Below are positions 27,071-39,090 of a stretch of DNA of 64,000 bases, one piece after another; within the stretch, counting starts at the first letter, position 1; the number at the start of each line of letters is the position of its first letter. This DNA is from Buttiauxella gaviniae ATCC 51604 (lineage in GTDB: Bacteria > Pseudomonadota > Gammaproteobacteria > Enterobacterales > Enterobacteriaceae): NCBI RefSeq assembly GCF_001654835.1, contig NZ_LXEP01000029.1:62001-126000 (forward strand). Reading direction: 5' to 3'. The notes beneath the pieces are model-generated. The model made no database searches. It was not told the origin of the DNA and was given only the letters and a program-made list of their open reading frames with translations. A program made the position numbers and the translations under genes.

Positions 27071-27262
27071 ATGGCGAGCAATCCTCCATATCCTCGGGAA
27101 GCGCGTGTTGTTGCAGTTGAAAAAGGTGCAACAGACCAAACAGTAACCTGGTATCAACTCCGTGCCGACCATCCACATCCTGATACGCTGATTAGTGAAC
27201 ACGAAACAGAAAAAGAAGCGCTGGATGCGAAGCGGCGTTATGAAGATCCGCAAAAAACGTAA
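27071..27262 (+). CDS. yaiA: Small protein YaiA
   Basis: This 63-residue protein shares [15 protein letters not shown] and [12 protein letters not shown] with E. coli YaiA. Function is unknown. AGGAAGAG precedes ATG 27071. It lies 44 bases after aroL and is probably cotranscribed with it. Confidence 0.88.
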   Translation: MASNPPYPREARVVAVEKGATDQTVTWYQLRADHPHPDTLISEHETEKEALDAKRRYEDPQKT

Positions 27263-27542
27263 TACCTCGGCATGGACGCCATGATTACCCCCCTCTTTTT
27301 CGAGTTAACTCAATGACCTGGTCATTAATCACACCTTTCGTTCAATCTTGTTGTTAACAAATCATTATCGTGATGTTGTATAGATGTCGTTGACGTTTCG
27401 TTGAATATTCCGGCAGATGCTCTGCAAATATGCTGCTACGCTTTGTGGTTAATTATTGAGCGACCTTCAGCAGAGTATCATTCACAGGAAAGATACCAGT
27501 GCAGTAGCGAAGGACTGATATGGGACAAGGGCGGAACGAAAC

Positions 27543-28220
27543 ATGAAACAAACATTGGCAATTCTCACCATCGGTGTCGTTCCGGTCAGTGAAATACTGC
27601 CGCTACTCACAGACCATATTTCTGAAGAACAAATTAAAACTTTCAGTCTGTTAGGTAATCTTTCTTATGACGAAGTGATGGAGGAATTTTCACCGTCACC
27701 CGATGAAGAACAACTTCTGACGCTGTTAACCGGTAACGTTTTGGCTTACGTGGGGAAGCAGAAAGTAGAACGAGCGTTGCAAAGTGTTATTGAGGTGCTG
27801 GATAACCAGGGTTTCGATGTCATTTTATTGATGAGCACACACCGCTTAGCCAATCTCTCGGTGCGTAAAGGTATTTTGCTGGAGCCTGAGCGAATTATCC
27901 CCCCGCTTGTGGCTTCAATAGTCGATGGGCACCAGGTCGGTATCATTCTGCCCGTTCCCGAAATGATGAAATATCAGAACAAAAAATGGGAGTTACTACC
28001 CATTGAGCCGTTGTATGAACTGGCTAACCCTGTTCATGGAACTGATCAAGATCTTATCGATGCAGGGAAGAAACTGGTAGAGAGTGGTGCAGATGTTTTG
28101 GTGCTGGACTGCCTTGGATTCCATCAAAAACATCGCGATTTGTTGCAAAAATCCTTAGATGTCCCGGTATTGTTATCGAACGTGTTGATTGCGCGTTTAG
28201 CGTCAGAATTGCTCGCTTAA
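27543..28220 (+). CDS. aroM: AroM protein
   Basis: This 225-residue protein matches AroM, the last gene of the E. coli aroL-yaiA-aroM unit regulated by TyrR. It resembles the Asp/Glu/hydantoin racemase superfamily ([13 protein letters not shown] at the start, [13 protein letters not shown] near the end). No reaction has been assigned with certainty. The 280 bases before it hold no gene; the short palindrome AATGACCTGGTCATT at 27311-27325 is the only feature seen there. Confidence 0.88.
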   Translation: MKQTLAILTIGVVPVSEILPLLTDHISEEQIKTFSLLGNLSYDEVMEEFSPSPDEEQLLTLLTGNVLAYVGKQKVERALQSVIEVLDNQGFDVILLMSTHRLANLSVRKGILLEPERIIPPLVASIVDGHQVGIILPVPEMMKYQNKKWELLPIEPLYELANPVHGTDQDLIDAGKKLVESGADVLVLDCLGFHQKHRDLLQKSLDVPVLLSNVLIARLASELLA

Positions 28221-28300
28221 CGGCGGGTAATAATTTGCGTGACAGGCTCTCAAGTTCCCCTCTATATTGTTTTTTCAACTATTTTAAAAAGGGCCTGGTC

Positions 28301-28594
28301 ATGCTTCAAAGTAATGAGTACTTTTCCGGTAAAGTGAAGTCTATTGGTTTTACAAGCAGCAGCACTGGCCGCGCGAGTGTTGGGGTTATGGTTGAAGGTG
28401 AATACACTTTCGGCACGGCTCAACCAGAAGAAATGACCGTCATCAGTGGTGCATTACACGTTTTACTTCCGGGTGAAACCGAGTGGAAAACTTATGCAGC
28501 GGGCACCGTGTTCCATGTCCCAGGACACAGCGAATTCCATTTACAAGTCGCTGAACCTACGTCGTATCTTTGCCGTTATTTAGCTGATAAATAA
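28301..28594 (+). CDS. ppnP: Pyrimidine/purine nucleoside phosphorylase PpnP (YaiE)
   Basis: PpnP is a small cupin-fold phosphorylase that splits several nucleosides with phosphate. ATG 28301 begins [17 protein letters not shown], which is the E. coli N-terminus; upstream in-frame codons are discarded. The protein is 97 residues, three more than E. coli, because of a short C-terminal ADK extension. The cupin motif GHSEFHLQV is intact. Confidence 0.92.
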   Translation: MLQSNEYFSGKVKSIGFTSSSTGRASVGVMVEGEYTFGTAQPEEMTVISGALHVLLPGETEWKTYAAGTVFHVPGHSEFHLQVAEPTSYLCRYLADK

Positions 28595-28600
28595 TTTACC

Positions 28601-28656
28601 CGTCATACTTCAAGTTGCAGGTGTGTCGCCTGCCTGCAACTCGAATTATTTAGGGT
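28601..28656. repeat. Enterobacterial intergenic palindromic repeat
   Basis: TTCAAGTTGCAGG (28609-28621) and CCTGCAACTCGAA (28633-28645) pair with one mismatch. The flanks CGTCATAC and TTTAGGGTA recur with this core in many enterobacterial intergenic regions. A related copy is at 59090-59138. Confidence 0.65.
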
Positions 28657-28679
28657 AAAACATTATCTTCTGAAAAATA

Positions 28680-29591
28680 TTAGCGTTGAGCTTCTCCGCC
28701 CAGAGCTTCCACCAGATTCTTAATCAACGCCGCCAGTTCACCCGTCATCAGAATAAAATCTGCATCAAAACGAGCACCGAAATCTTCACGGTCAATATCC
28801 TCATTTTGATCGCGCAGCGTATCGGCAAACTTCAGGCGCTTAATCGAACCGTCATCAGCAATCAAAAACTGAATGCGTTCTTGCCAGTCGAGAGCCAGTT
28901 TGGTTACCACTTTGTCGGCTTCGATATGGGCGGCAATCTCATCACAAACCAAATCCTGCTGCTTGCAGCGAATCACGCCGCCGCCTTCAAGAATAGCTTT
29001 AAGCTCGGCTTCATCCATCAGCGCAAAGCCCGGAGGCACGTCGCCAGAACGCACCCACTCAGTCAGAGTCAGCTCAATAGGGGTTTCCAGCGCCAGTGGC
29101 ACAACAGGCAGCGAACCGAGGCTTTTACGCAGCAGTGCCAGCGTATCTTCAGCTTTTTTTGCACTGGCACAATCGACCATGATCAAACCGTTGACGGTAT
29201 CGATCCACATCATGGTTTGGTTGAAACGGCTGAAAGCACGTGGCAGTAAAGAGTGCAGCACTTCATCTTTCAGAGAATCTTTCTCGGTCTTTTTCAGCTT
29301 ACGAGCTTGTTCGGCTTCAAGACGGCTGATCTTAGCTTCCAGTTCTTGTTTAATCACCGGAGCCGGGAGAATTTTTTCTTCTTTACGGGCGCAAATCACA
29401 ATCTGCCCGTTGGCTACATGGGTTAATGCATCGCTGTGCGAACCCATTGGCGACACCCAGCCGGTCTTCGCCATATCCTGGCTACCGCATGGGGTGAAAG
29501 TAAACGCGGCCAACTGTTTTTCCATCTCATCCGCTGAAAGCGTGATGTCACGGCTTAAACGGTAAACCATTAAATTTTTGAACCACAGCAT
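28680..29591 (-). CDS. rdgC: Recombination-associated protein RdgC
   Basis: RdgC is a ring-shaped dimeric DNA-binding protein on the nucleoid that limits RecA loading. The 303-residue sequence is full length, starting [16 protein letters not shown]. It is charged, with no catalytic motif, as in the family. It diverges from mak as in E. coli. Confidence 0.95.
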   Translation of the reverse strand: MLWFKNLMVYRLSRDITLSADEMEKQLAAFTFTPCGSQDMAKTGWVSPMGSHSDALTHVANGQIVICARKEEKILPAPVIKQELEAKISRLEAEQARKLKKTEKDSLKDEVLHSLLPRAFSRFNQTMMWIDTVNGLIMVDCASAKKAEDTLALLRKSLGSLPVVPLALETPIELTLTEWVRSGDVPPGFALMDEAELKAILEGGGVIRCKQQDLVCDEIAAHIEADKVVTKLALDWQERIQFLIADDGSIKRLKFADTLRDQNEDIDREDFGARFDADFILMTGELAALIKNLVEALGGEAQR

Positions 29592-29716
29592 GATTATTTC
29601 CCGGACTGTCAGTTAAACGCAGCGGGCATGATAGCGAATCAGCCGCTGTGTTTCATTGCCTTTACAGGGCCACACTTCTATTCTGTTGATAACACTAATT
29701 AAATGAGGGCATCGCT

Positions 29717-30628
29717 GTGCGCATTGGTATCGACTTAGGTGGAACAAAAACAGAAGTGATCGCACTGGCGGATGATGGTAAACAACTTTTCCGTCATCGC
29801 CTGCCAACACCGAAAAATGATTATCAGCAAACCATTGGCACCATTGCTGAATTGGTTCGCCTGGCTGAAGAGGCCACTGGTGAGAAGGGAACGGTCGGCG
29901 TTGGTATCCCAGGCTCAATCTCGCCCTATACCCGAGTGGTAAAAAATGCCAACTCAACCTGGCTCAATGGCCAACCTTTCGACAAAGACTTATGCAATGC
30001 GCTAAGCCGTGAAGTGCGTTTGGCAAACGATGCCAACTGCCTGGCGGTTTCCGAAGCCATAGATGGTGCAGCGGCAGGGGCTGCGATTGTCTTTGCGGTG
30101 ATCATCGGAACCGGCTGTGGCTCAGGTATCGCCATTAACGGCCGCAGTTTGATTGGTGGCAATGGTACTGCGGGCGAGTGGGGGCACAACCCATTGCCCT
30201 GGATGGACGAAGACGAGCTGCGTTTTCGCGAGGAAGTGCCTTGCTACTGTGGCAAACAAGGATGCATCGAAACCTTTATTTCCGGTACCGGCTTTGGCAC
30301 CGATTACCATCGCCTGAGCGGGAAAAAGCTCAAAGGCAATGAGATCATGCATTTAGTCGATCAACAAGATCCGGTCGCTGAACTGGCGATCGCACGTTAT
30401 GAAATGCGTCTCGCAAAATCACTGGCGCACATCGTCAATATTCTTGATCCCGATGTGATTGTATTGGGCGGTGGGATGAGCAATAACGAACGCTTGTACA
30501 AAACGGTGCCGCAGCTAGTGAAACCGTGGGTATTTGGTGGCGAGTGCGAAACCCCGATTCGTAAAGCGGTGCACGGTGATTCCAGCGGTGTACGTGGTGC
30601 TGCATGGTTGTGGCCATTAGAGAAATAA
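29717..30628 (+). CDS. mak: Fructokinase Mak (ROK family)
   Basis: Mak phosphorylates fructose, and weakly mannose, with ATP. The 303-residue ROK kinase has the phosphate-binding [11 protein letters not shown], the ROK zinc motif [11 protein letters not shown] and the adenosine motif [10 protein letters not shown]. It starts at GTG 29717, with GAGGG upstream; no ATG fits homologues. In E. coli araJ follows; here sbcC is next. Confidence 0.92.
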   Translation: MRIGIDLGGTKTEVIALADDGKQLFRHRLPTPKNDYQQTIGTIAELVRLAEEATGEKGTVGVGIPGSISPYTRVVKNANSTWLNGQPFDKDLCNALSREVRLANDANCLAVSEAIDGAAAGAAIVFAVIIGTGCGSGIAINGRSLIGGNGTAGEWGHNPLPWMDEDELRFREEVPCYCGKQGCIETFISGTGFGTDYHRLSGKKLKGNEIMHLVDQQDPVAELAIARYEMRLAKSLAHIVNILDPDVIVLGGGMSNNERLYKTVPQLVKPWVFGGECETPIRKAVHGDSSGVRGAAWLWPLEK

Positions 30629-30638
30629 AAGTGGGCCT

Positions 30639-30677
30639 ATGACGCTGCGCTCGGAGATCGGGTAAGCGCAGCGTCAT
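30639..30677. repeat. REP-like palindrome between mak and sbcC
   Basis: ATGACGCTGCGCT and AGCGCAGCGTCAT pair exactly around 13 bases (loop CGGAGATCGGGTA). It may also terminate both convergent genes. Confidence 0.7.
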
Positions 30678-30686
30678 CCGCAAAAA

Positions 30687-33600
30687 TCAACCGACAGCAA
30701 ACTCCTTCGCCAGGCGACTCACGCCTAACCCGTTAATCTTCTTCACCTTAATCTGTACTGGAATGCGCTCTTTCATCGCTTCGACGTGGCTGATGACGCC
30801 AATGGTTTTTCCACTGGCATTAAGCGTATCCAGCGCATCTAGCGCGGTATCCAGCGTTTCGGCGTCCAGCGTGCCAAAGCCTTCATCCAGGAATAGCGAG
30901 TCGATACGCGTTTTATGGCTCACCAGATCGGAGAGCGCCAGTGCCAGCGCAAGGCTGACCAGGAAGCTCTCGCCACCAGAAAGTGTACGCGTGTCACGCA
31001 CCGCATCAGCCTGCCAGGTATCCACCACTTGTAATTCCAGCGCTTCGCTGTCTTTGCGTTGCAACAAATAGCGCCCGTGTAGTCGGTTGAGCTGGTTATT
31101 GGCAAGCCATACCAGGTTGTCTAGCGTCAGCCCCTGAGCAAACTTACGGAATTTGTCGCCTTCTTTTGAGCCAATCAGCGCATTGAGATAACCCCAGTCT
31201 TCAACTTGCTGCTGGCACTCTACAATGGCCTGCATCAGCCCTTGTTGGCGCTGGCGGTTTTCAGCATCGTGGCGCAATTGCTGCTGAATCTGGCCTTGCT
31301 GAGTGGTGTTCTCGCGCAACTGCTGGTTGCAATGGGCTAACTGTTCTTGCAGCTCGCTCAGCTGTGTATCTTCCGCCAGTGCTTGCGGGCGAGCAGCAGT
31401 ATGCTCCGCTAGCGCTTTCTCAGCTTGCTGGCAGAGCACGGTTTGCTGCTGGTGTTGTTGCTCAAGCTGCTGTTTTTTCTGCTCAAGCATCTGGCGTTCA
31501 TTTTCATCCAGCAACGCCGCCTGGAATGATTCCACGTCGGTAAAGGGACTTGCGGCAAGCGCACTTAGGAGTTGCGCGTTTGCCTGAGCAACACGAGTTT
31601 CCTCTTGCTGCAGTTGCTGTTGCAGTGTTTGCCATTGACTTTCCAGGGCAATGCAATCGCTGTGCAGCTGGTGCCAGTTTTGTAATGCTGCGATTTGTTC
31701 GCTTTCGGATAGCAACGCTGGCACGGTGCCATCGTCAATAAAGGCATTTAACACACCCTCAAGGCTTGCCAGTTGTTGCTGCAAACGCGGTATCTGTTCA
31801 CTGCGTTGCTGCCAGAGTTGCGATTCCTGCTGTCGCTGCGCCAGCCAGTTATTTTCTTCACCGTGAGCGGGATGTTGCAGGCCAACATTTTCCAGGGCTG
31901 TGTTCAGCGCTTCGCGTTGGGTTGCAATTTCATCGGCAAGTTTACGATGCTGGACGTTCGCCTGAGTTAGCTGTTCTTCCAGCACAATGCGCTGGCTAAG
32001 CTGATGCAGCTGTTGTTCGCGCTGCTCCTCACTTTCGAGCCAGTGCTGAATATCATCTTCGGGTGCCAGCACCAATTGCAGGCTGGCGCACAGTTGTTGC
32101 CAGTGAGCGCGCAGCTCGTTTTCTTCTTCATCCAGGGTCTTGATGGTATGAATCAGGTTTTCACGTTGTTTGCGCTGTGTATCAAGCTGGCCTTTCATCG
32201 CAAAGCCCGCTTCTGCAAGGCTTGCTACTTCCAGTTTTAATTTATCCAGGCGCTGCTGGTTTTCACCTGGTTGTATCGCCTGGTAATCAGCGACCGCCGG
32301 GTGTTGCGTGGAGCCGCACAGTGGGCAAGGTTGCTCAGGTTGCAAAAGGGCGCGTTCAGCTTCCAGACTGACAATGCGTTTTTCCAATTCGCAAACTTTC
32401 TCCAAATCACTCTCATGCTGGCGGCGTTCTTTATATTGCTGGCGTTTAAGCACCAGCTGCGCATCGCCCTCGGTAATCTGTTTCTCAAGAATGGCGAGCT
32501 CTTGTTGCTGAAGAGCTTTGCGCTTGAGTAATGAGGAGAGCTGCGGTTGAAGCGTTGCAAGCCTCTGGCGCTGAGGGCGCGCGGCAATCGTCGTCTGTAA
32601 ATGAGCACTAACTTCATCTGCGCTAAGAGACAATTCAATGACAGGCAGCAGAGCGAGTTTTTTCTGGCTGGCATCGATATCTCGTTGCAAAGTTTGTAGC
32701 TGAGTGGCATCACGCTGTTGCTGGCTGAAAGCCATGCGCCAGCCTGCCAGTTCTGCCCCCCACAAGCGAAAATGTCCGTGGGTTTTCAGCCAATCCTGAA
32801 GCTGAGTATCCTCTTCAGTCAGTTTTGCAGCGTGGCTTGCTGCTGCGAGCCGGGTCTGCTGGCGGCGTGCCTTTGTCCGAAGTAAGCGAGTGTTCACTTC
32901 CTCAGTTTTAATGCGCGTGGCTTGTAGAGTGGTTTGTAATTCCTGTAACCGTTTCCAGTCCGGGCGCAGTTTTTCTGCGGGTTGCGCTCGGGTGAGTTTT
33001 TCTAACTGCGGTGCCGCCTCTGTTATTGCGAGGGTTGCAGCATTCAAGGCCTGTTGGGTCTGTATATGCTTCTGTGTGAGCTGTGAAAGCAGGCCGAGCC
33101 ACTGCTGGTGTTGCTGGAGTTTAAGTTGTTCTGCAAGCTGTACTTTTTCTTCAGTAGTAAGTGCCTGCAAACTCTCAGCAAGCTGCTGGCGCTGCTCTTC
33201 GCTCAATAACGCTACACCCGCAGCCTGGGCTTGCAGGTTCTCAAGTTGGCTGCGCACATTTTTATGATTTTCGAACACTGCCGCAGAAACGGTACCGTAA
33301 ATTTCAGTGCCGGTCAGTTCTTCGAGCAGCGAGGCACGGTCATTGGCATCGGCATTTAAAAATGCGGCAAACTGCCCCTGAGACAACATCATTGAGCGGG
33401 TGAAACGGTCGTAATCCAGCCCAGTCAGTTTTGCCGTGATATCGAGCTTATCTTTCACTTTATCGGCGACAATCTTGCCGCTTTCCACTTCTGCCAACTC
33501 GACACGCGGGGCTTGTAGATTGCCGTTTACCGCGTTGCGCGCCCGGTTCTGGCTCCAGAAAGCACGGTAGGCAACACCTTTTACTTCAAACTCCACTTCT

Positions 33601-33842
33601 GCCAGACATTCGGCTGTATCGCGTGTCATCAGATCATTTTGCGACTGCGAGACGGTATTGAGGCGCGGAGTCTTGTGGTAAAGCGCGAGGCAAATCGCAT
33701 CCAGCAAGGTGGTTTTCCCCGCACCGGTTGGCCCGGTGATAGCAAACAATCCGTTGCTGGCAAAAGGTTCGCTGGTGAAATCAATTTTCCATTCCCCTTT
33801 CAGAGAGTTGAGGTTTTTTAACCGCAGGCTAAGGATTTTCAT
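30687..33842 (-). CDS. sbcC: Exonuclease subunit SbcC
   Basis: SbcC is the SMC/Rad50-like ATPase of the SbcCD nuclease, which cleaves DNA hairpins and protein-blocked ends. The 1051-residue protein has Walker A GPTGAGKT (37-44), long Gln/Leu-rich coiled coils, a central zinc hook CPLC (near residue 504), the signature LSGGES (near 955) and Walker B FLDEGFG (near 984). It overlaps the sbcD stop by 4 bases (ATGA type), indicating translational coupling. Confidence 0.96.
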   Translation of the reverse strand: MKILSLRLKNLNSLKGEWKIDFTSEPFASNGLFAITGPTGAGKTTLLDAICLALYHKTPRLNTVSQSQNDLMTRDTAECLAEVEFEVKGVAYRAFWSQNRARNAVNGNLQAPRVELAEVESGKIVADKVKDKLDITAKLTGLDYDRFTRSMMLSQGQFAAFLNADANDRASLLEELTGTEIYGTVSAAVFENHKNVRSQLENLQAQAAGVALLSEEQRQQLAESLQALTTEEKVQLAEQLKLQQHQQWLGLLSQLTQKHIQTQQALNAATLAITEAAPQLEKLTRAQPAEKLRPDWKRLQELQTTLQATRIKTEEVNTRLLRTKARRQQTRLAAASHAAKLTEEDTQLQDWLKTHGHFRLWGAELAGWRMAFSQQQRDATQLQTLQRDIDASQKKLALLPVIELSLSADEVSAHLQTTIAARPQRQRLATLQPQLSSLLKRKALQQQELAILEKQITEGDAQLVLKRQQYKERRQHESDLEKVCELEKRIVSLEAERALLQPEQPCPLCGSTQHPAVADYQAIQPGENQQRLDKLKLEVASLAEAGFAMKGQLDTQRKQRENLIHTIKTLDEEENELRAHWQQLCASLQLVLAPEDDIQHWLESEEQREQQLHQLSQRIVLEEQLTQANVQHRKLADEIATQREALNTALENVGLQHPAHGEENNWLAQRQQESQLWQQRSEQIPRLQQQLASLEGVLNAFIDDGTVPALLSESEQIAALQNWHQLHSDCIALESQWQTLQQQLQQEETRVAQANAQLLSALAASPFTDVESFQAALLDENERQMLEQKKQQLEQQHQQQTVLCQQAEKALAEHTAARPQALAEDTQLSELQEQLAHCNQQLRENTTQQGQIQQQLRHDAENRQRQQGLMQAIVECQQQVEDWGYLNALIGSKEGDKFRKFAQGLTLDNLVWLANNQLNRLHGRYLLQRKDSEALELQVVDTWQADAVRDTRTLSGGESFLVSLALALALSDLVSHKTRIDSLFLDEGFGTLDAETLDTALDALDTLNASGKTIGVISHVEAMKERIPVQIKVKKINGLGVSRLAKEFAVG

Positions 33843-35056
33843 GCCTGTTCCTCCGTGTCATGCAGGCTGGCAACAGTTTGAGCAAACAGTGTGCGCAAAC
33901 GCTGTGCACGCTCTTCCGTGGTCTCTTCCTGAACCAGGCGGCGTTCAAAAACTTCCTCAACGGTGAGTTCACTCAGGGTTTCTTTATGCTGCTGGGCGAT
34001 TACGCGTTCGCGCTGCTCACGGCTACGGCGCAGCAACACCACTTCTACTGGCAGCGTTTCGGTTATTTGCTGGATATGGCGTTGCATATCATGCAGGTAT
34101 TCATCGGTGGCGATTTCGATATCCAGCCACACTTTGGGTTCTACGGGGGCATCGCGCCACTGTTCTAGTTGCTGTTCAATTTCAGACAGCGAGCCTTTAA
34201 TGACCGCTAACTGCTGGCTAACAGGAATAGTCAGTGGGGTGACCTCATGAAGTTTACCCTCGGCAAACTCAACCAGATAAACGCTCTTGGTCTTGCCGGT
34301 TTCGTCAAAACTTAGCGGAATAGGTGAACCGCTGTAACGGATATGTTCGGTGCCGCCAATTAATTGCGCACGATGAATATGGCCAAGCGCTATGTAATCG
34401 GCATTCGGGAAATGCTGCGCAGGGAAGGCATCAAGCGTGCCAATATAGATGTCACGCACTGCATCGCTTTTTGTCACGCCGACGGTCGTTAAATGCCCGG
34501 TGGCGATAATCGGCAGCTTCGCGTCAGCGCGCAAATCGCAGGCTGCGCGATAACACTGCTGATAATGTTCGCTAATGGCTTCCATTAAAGAACGCTGTTT
34601 TTCATGGCCGGACAGCCCCGCCTGGCTGCTTTGAATATCGCGTGGGCGCAAAAATGGGATTGGACAGAGAATCGCACCCGCCTGGCCGCTTTTGGTATTG
34701 AGCCGGATAGCTTGCTGGCTTGCATCATGGCGGGCACTGGCAATCACATATGTATTCAGGCAGGCCATAAGCTCGCGGGATTCGTTGAGCGTCGCCACTG
34801 AATCATGGTTTCCTGCCAGCACCACGAGCGAGCATCCCGTCGCCTGGAGTTGCACCACAAAGCGGTTATACAGTTCTCGCGCATAGCTTGGCGGTGAGCC
34901 GGTATCAAAAATATCACCCGCAACGATTATGGCATCCACATCATTTTCAACGGCAGCTTTGAGCAGCCATTCAAGAAAAGCCTGGTGCTCAGGACCGCGA
35001 CTTTTGGTATGAAAATTTTGACCAAGATGCCAGTCTGATGTGTGAATTATGCGCAT
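33839..35056 (-). CDS. sbcD: Exonuclease subunit SbcD
   Basis: SbcD is the Mre11-like Mn-dependent nuclease partner of SbcC. The 405-residue protein has the phosphoesterase motifs DWHLG (8-12), GDIFDTG, GNHDS and GHIHRA. It is the first gene of the sbcDC operon and diverges from phoB, as in E. coli. Confidence 0.96.
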   Translation of the reverse strand: MRIIHTSDWHLGQNFHTKSRGPEHQAFLEWLLKAAVENDVDAIIVAGDIFDTGSPPSYARELYNRFVVQLQATGCSLVVLAGNHDSVATLNESRELMACLNTYVIASARHDASQQAIRLNTKSGQAGAILCPIPFLRPRDIQSSQAGLSGHEKQRSLMEAISEHYQQCYRAACDLRADAKLPIIATGHLTTVGVTKSDAVRDIYIGTLDAFPAQHFPNADYIALGHIHRAQLIGGTEHIRYSGSPIPLSFDETGKTKSVYLVEFAEGKLHEVTPLTIPVSQQLAVIKGSLSEIEQQLEQWRDAPVEPKVWLDIEIATDEYLHDMQRHIQQITETLPVEVVLLRRSREQRERVIAQQHKETLSELTVEEVFERRLVQEETTEERAQRLRTLFAQTVASLHDTEEQA

Positions 35057-35187
35057 GACCTGTCCGGTGGCTTAAAAATGAAGTCCCGATTATATACACG
35101 TCGCCCTTGAAGATGCAGGGGCAAGGCGAAAACGGCATATGTCTCTGTGTCATAAATGAAATTGATGGGTTGCTGAACAGTCATTTT

Positions 35188-35216
35188 TTTTCATAAATCT
35201 GTCATAAATCTGACGC
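35188..35216 (+). promoter_or_regulatory. Tandem Pho boxes of phoB
   Basis: TTTTCATAAATCTGTCAT (35188-35205) overlaps CTGTCATAAATCTGACGC (35199-35216), each matching the PhoB consensus, with CATAAT following as -10. This supports PhoB autoactivation of phoBR. Confidence 0.88.
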
Positions 35217-35268
35217 ATAATGGCACCGCATTGAAACAACAATAATTATTCCCTGGACAAGACAAATC

Positions 35269-35958
35269 ATGGCGAAACGCATTCTGGTCGTAGAAGATGA
35301 AGCTCCAATCCGCGAGATGGTCAGTTTTGTGCTTGAGCAAAACGGTTTTCAGCCAGTTGAAGCGGAAGATTATGACAGTGCAGTGAACTTACTTATCGAA
35401 CCTTTCCCCGATCTGATTCTGCTGGACTGGATGCTGCCAGGCGGCTCCGGTATTCAGTTTATTAAGCACCTGAAACGTGAAGCTATGACGCGTGATATAC
35501 CGGTGATGATGCTGACTGCGCGTGGGGAAGAGGAAGACCGTGTGCGAGGTCTCGAAGTCGGGGCCGATGACTATATTACTAAGCCGTTTTCTCCGAAAGA
35601 ATTGGTGGCGCGTATTAAAGCTGTGATGCGCCGTATCTCTCCGATGGCGGTAGAAGAAGTGATCGATATGCAGGGGCTGATTCTAGACCCGTCGTCGCAT
35701 CGCGTGATGACCGGGGAAAACCCATTGGATATGGGGCCAACAGAATTTAAGCTACTGCACTTCTTTATGACACACCCGGAGCGGGTGTATAGCCGTGAAC
35801 AATTGCTCAATCATGTATGGGGCACCAATGTTTATGTCGAAGACCGAACGGTTGACGTACATATTCGTCGGTTACGCAAAGCGCTCGAACATAGTGGACA
35901 TGACAGAATGGTACAAACAGTACGCGGTACGGGTTATCGGTTCTCAACCCGCTTTTAA
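35269..35958 (+). CDS. phoB: Phosphate response regulator PhoB
   Basis: PhoB activates the phosphate-starvation regulon. The 229-residue protein has a receiver domain with acidic pocket E9/D10, phospho-acceptor D53 (LLDWMLPGG) and Lys in [10 protein letters not shown], followed by an OmpR-type winged helix ([26 protein letters not shown]). Near identity with E. coli PhoB makes the call secure. phoR follows after 22 bases. Its target phoE is in this window. Confidence 0.98.
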   Translation: MAKRILVVEDEAPIREMVSFVLEQNGFQPVEAEDYDSAVNLLIEPFPDLILLDWMLPGGSGIQFIKHLKREAMTRDIPVMMLTARGEEEDRVRGLEVGADDYITKPFSPKELVARIKAVMRRISPMAVEEVIDMQGLILDPSSHRVMTGENPLDMGPTEFKLLHFFMTHPERVYSREQLLNHVWGTNVYVEDRTVDVHIRRLRKALEHSGHDRMVQTVRGTGYRFSTRF

Positions 35959-35980
35959 TTCCTTATCAGGAGAGTGACGC

Positions 35981-37288
35981 GTGCTGGAACGGTTGTCATG
36001 GAAAAGGCTGGTACTGGAGCTGGTGCTCTGTTGTATACCGGCCGTCATTTTAGGCCTTATTTTTGGCCATTTACCTTGGTTTTTATTACTGGCAGTCACT
36101 GGGCTGCTGGTTTGGCATTTCTGGAATCTGCTGCGTCTGTCGTGGTGGTTGTGGGTTGATCGCAGCATGACGCCTCCGCCGGGGCGGGGGAGTTGGGACC
36201 CGCTGTTGTACGGCCTGCATCAGATGCAACTGCGTAATAAAAAGCGCCGAAAAGAATTAGGCAATTTGATTAAGCGCTTTCGTAGCGGTGCAGAATCATT
36301 GCCCGATGCGGTCGTACTGACCACCGAAGAAGGGACGATTTTTTGGTGTAATGGACTTGCTCAACAATTATTGGGACTGCGCTGGCCGGATGATAACGGG
36401 CAGAACATCCTTAACTTGCTGCGTTACCCTGAATTTACCCGCTATTTGTCGCAGAAAGATTTTGCTCGCCCGCTGACACTGGTACTCAATAATGGCCGCC
36501 ATCTGGAATTTCGCGTAATGCCTTATAGCGACGAACAGTGGCTGCTGGTGGCGCGTGATGTGACTCAGATGCACCAGCTTGAAGGGGCGCGTCGCAACTT
36601 CTTTGCCAACGTCAGCCATGAACTGCGTACACCGTTAACGGTGCTGCAAGGTTATCTGGAGATGATGCAGGATCAAACCCTTGAAGGCCCGCTGCGCGAG
36701 AAAGCGCTGGGCACGATGCGCGAACAAACCTCGCGTATGGAAGGGCTGGTTAAGCAGCTTCTCACGTTGTCAAAAATTGAAGCTGCACCCGCGATGGTGC
36801 TCAATGAAAAGATTGATGTGCCACTGATGTTGCGTGTGGTGGAGCGCGAAGCGCAAACTCTCAGCCAGCAAAGACAGACGTTACAGTTTGATATTGATCC
36901 GGCTTTAAAAGTGTTTGGTAATGAAGAACAATTGCGCAGTGCGATTTCAAACCTCGTTTATAACGCCGTAAACCATACGCCAGATGGCACACATATTACT
37001 GTGAGCTGGAAACGGGCTGCGGGTGGGGCGTGCTTTAGCGTTGCGGACACGGGACCGGGCATTTCAGCCGAACACATTCCACGCCTGACCGAGCGTTTCT
37101 ACCGCGTGGATAAAGCGCGTTCACGGCAAACCGGTGGCAGCGGGCTGGGGCTTGCGATAGTGAAACATGCCTTGAGCCATCATGATGCGCGTCTTCATAT
37201 TGAAAGCCAGCCGGGTAAAGGAACGACCTTTTCCTTTGTACTGCCTGAGCGTCTTATCGTTAACGAAAAAGTGGTTCAGCCAGAGTAG
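35981..37288 (+). CDS. phoR: Phosphate sensor histidine kinase PhoR
   Basis: PhoR phosphorylates PhoB when phosphate is scarce and dephosphorylates it otherwise, with the Pst transporter and PhoU. The 435-residue protein starts at GTG 35981, with AGGAGAG upstream. It has two N-terminal membrane helices (about 10-55), a charged linker, a PAS domain (about 100-195), HisKA with H213 in SHELRTPL and an ATPase domain with DTGPGIS and GSGLGLAIV. Confidence 0.97.
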   Translation: MLERLSWKRLVLELVLCCIPAVILGLIFGHLPWFLLLAVTGLLVWHFWNLLRLSWWLWVDRSMTPPPGRGSWDPLLYGLHQMQLRNKKRRKELGNLIKRFRSGAESLPDAVVLTTEEGTIFWCNGLAQQLLGLRWPDDNGQNILNLLRYPEFTRYLSQKDFARPLTLVLNNGRHLEFRVMPYSDEQWLLVARDVTQMHQLEGARRNFFANVSHELRTPLTVLQGYLEMMQDQTLEGPLREKALGTMREQTSRMEGLVKQLLTLSKIEAAPAMVLNEKIDVPLMLRVVEREAQTLSQQRQTLQFDIDPALKVFGNEEQLRSAISNLVYNAVNHTPDGTHITVSWKRAAGGACFSVADTGPGISAEHIPRLTERFYRVDKARSRQTGGSGLGLAIVKHALSHHDARLHIESQPGKGTTFSFVLPERLIVNEKVVQPE

Positions 37289-37706
37289 CTTGCTCTGGCT
37301 GTGTCAAAAAAACTTTCCACAGGCCAGTCTTCTGGCCTGTGTTTTTTTTGCTCAGATGTAAATCAATAATCCTCGATCGGTTATAATTTGACCGCACAAA
37401 CGACCATGATATTTTCTGATGGATAAACTTATCCTCTAGCTTTCTGGCTAATTTAAGGATATCAATCTGGTTTTTGGATCCCTTCTTGCCTTCAAACGCT
37501 ATAAGCGTTTTAATTGCGCCCCTGTAATTGGTAGACCGACTGGATTTGAGTGGTAATTCAAACAACTATTCTTCTCCACCGATCCCGGAAAGGATTTTCC
37601 GCTGTCGTAACTACCAATTGCCGCTTTTATGCCGAGTTAACCCGTATAAAAATTTGAATATTTTCAAAACTTTCAACACCACACATCCACAGGCTGTATA
37701 AATTTT
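37289..37706. other. Intergenic region phoR to brnQ
   Basis: This 418-base region begins with the phoR terminator at 37318-37349. The rest is AT-rich and should hold the brnQ promoter; TATAAT at 37382-37387 is one candidate -10 with a poor -35. No credible gene was found. A minus-strand frame across the terminator was rejected. Confidence 0.6.
37318..37349 (+). terminator. phoBR terminator
   Basis: CACAGGCCAG pairs exactly with CTGGCCTGTG around TCTT, followed by eight T. Confidence 0.95.
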
Positions 37707-39029
37707 ATGACTCATCATTTGAAATCTCGAGACATCCTCGCCCTGGGCTTTATGACCTTTGCGCTGTTTGTCGGAGCAGGCAATATCATTTTCCCGCCAA
37801 TGGTGGGTTTACAGGCTGGTGAGCATGTCTGGATTGCCTCCCTTGGCTTCCTGGTCACCGCAGTTGGCCTGCCCGTTCTGACTATTGTCGCTATCGCTCG
37901 TGTTGGTGGTGGTATTGATAGCCTGAGCTCGCCAATCGGCCGCCGTGCCGGTGTGCTGTTGGCCACCGTTTGTTATCTGGCCGTTGGACCACTGTTTGCG
38001 ACACCTCGTACAGCGACTGTCTCCTTCGAAGTGGGGATTGCGCCGCTGGTTGGCAGCAGTGAACTTGCTCTGTTTATCTACAGCCTGGTTTATTTTGCCA
38101 TTGTTATGGCCATCTCTTTGTATCCGGGCAAATTGTTGGATACCGTTGGTCATGTGCTGGCTCCGGTAAAAATTGTCGCGCTGTTAGCGTTGTCAGTCGG
38201 TGCGATTCTGTGGCCTGCTGGTGGTATCAGCACCGCGACTGAAGCGTACCAACATGCGGCGTTTTCTAACGGCTTCGTCAATGGTTATCTGACCATGGAT
38301 ACGCTGGCATCTTTGGTCTTTGGGATTGTCATTGTTAACGCAGCGCGTTCACGTGGCGTTACTGAATCTCGCTTACTGACGCGCTATACCATCTGGGCTG
38401 GCCTGATTGCAGGTATCGGCTTAACGCTTATTTACTTAGCACTGTTCCGCCTGGGTTCTGACAGCGCATCGCTGGTTAGCGATCAAAACGCGAACGGTGC
38501 CGCAATTCTGCATGCGTATGTTGCTCATACCTTCGGTGGTGCCGGTAGCTTCTTCCTTGCCGCGCTGATTTTCCTCGCGTGCATGGTAACGGCGATTGGC
38601 CTGACTTGTGCGTGTGCTGAGTTCTTCAGCCAGTATCTGCCGCTGTCTTACCGCTCGCTGGTGTTTATCCTTGGCCTGTTCTCGATGGTGGTTTCTAACC
38701 TCGGCCTGAGCCATTTGATTCAGATTTCGATTCCAGTGCTGACGGCAATTTATCCACCGTGTATTGCGCTGGTGGTACTGAGTTTCACCCGTCCGTGGTG
38801 GCATAATTCAACTCGCGTTATCGCTCCGGCGATGCTCATCAGTACCTTGTTCGGTATCCTTGATGGGATTAAAGCTTCGGCAATCAGTGATATTTTACCA
38901 GCGTGGACGGCGCGTTTGCCGCTTGCTGATCAAGGGTTGGCATGGCTAGCACCAACGGTCATCATGGTGGTTATTGCCATCATTTGGGACCGCGCCGCAG
39001 GGCGACAGGTGGCATCCGCCGCCCACTAA
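37707..39029 (+). CDS. brnQ: Branched-chain amino acid transporter BrnQ
   Basis: BrnQ is a 440-residue, roughly 12-helix inner-membrane symporter of the LIVCS family for leucine, isoleucine and valine. The N-terminus [20 protein letters not shown] is characteristic. It is followed by proY after a strong hairpin, as in E. coli. Confidence 0.95.
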   Translation: MTHHLKSRDILALGFMTFALFVGAGNIIFPPMVGLQAGEHVWIASLGFLVTAVGLPVLTIVAIARVGGGIDSLSSPIGRRAGVLLATVCYLAVGPLFATPRTATVSFEVGIAPLVGSSELALFIYSLVYFAIVMAISLYPGKLLDTVGHVLAPVKIVALLALSVGAILWPAGGISTATEAYQHAAFSNGFVNGYLTMDTLASLVFGIVIVNAARSRGVTESRLLTRYTIWAGLIAGIGLTLIYLALFRLGSDSASLVSDQNANGAAILHAYVAHTFGGAGSFFLAALIFLACMVTAIGLTCACAEFFSQYLPLSYRSLVFILGLFSMVVSNLGLSHLIQISIPVLTAIYPPCIALVVLSFTRPWWHNSTRVIAPAMLISTLFGILDGIKASAISDILPAWTARLPLADQGLAWLAPTVIMVVIAIIWDRAAGRQVASAAH

Positions 39030-39046
39030 AAATTAAAATTATGTTC

Positions 39047-39077
39047 AACCACGGGGCTTAGCTCCGTGGTTTTTTTA
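39047..39077 (+). terminator. brnQ terminator
   Basis: AACCACGGGGC pairs with GCTCCGTGGTT (one G-U pair) around TTA, followed by a T run. Confidence 0.9.
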
Positions 39078-39090
39078 TTGTTAAGCAGGT

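Noticed and set aside
27401-27592. 63-residue frame overlapping the aroM start
   Set aside because: It overlaps conserved aroM out of frame and has no support.
28873-29565. 230-residue open frame opposite rdgC
   Set aside because: It is a shadow of the conserved rdgC gene; the composition is Ser-rich and unlike a real protein.
31000-33300. Repetitive Gln/Leu codons in sbcC suspected as a repeat array
   Set aside because: They encode the heptad coiled coil of SbcC and are not DNA repeats.
37260-37565. 101-residue minus-strand frame between phoR and brnQ
   Set aside because: It runs through the strong phoR terminator and into the phoR 3' end; no homologue was recognised.
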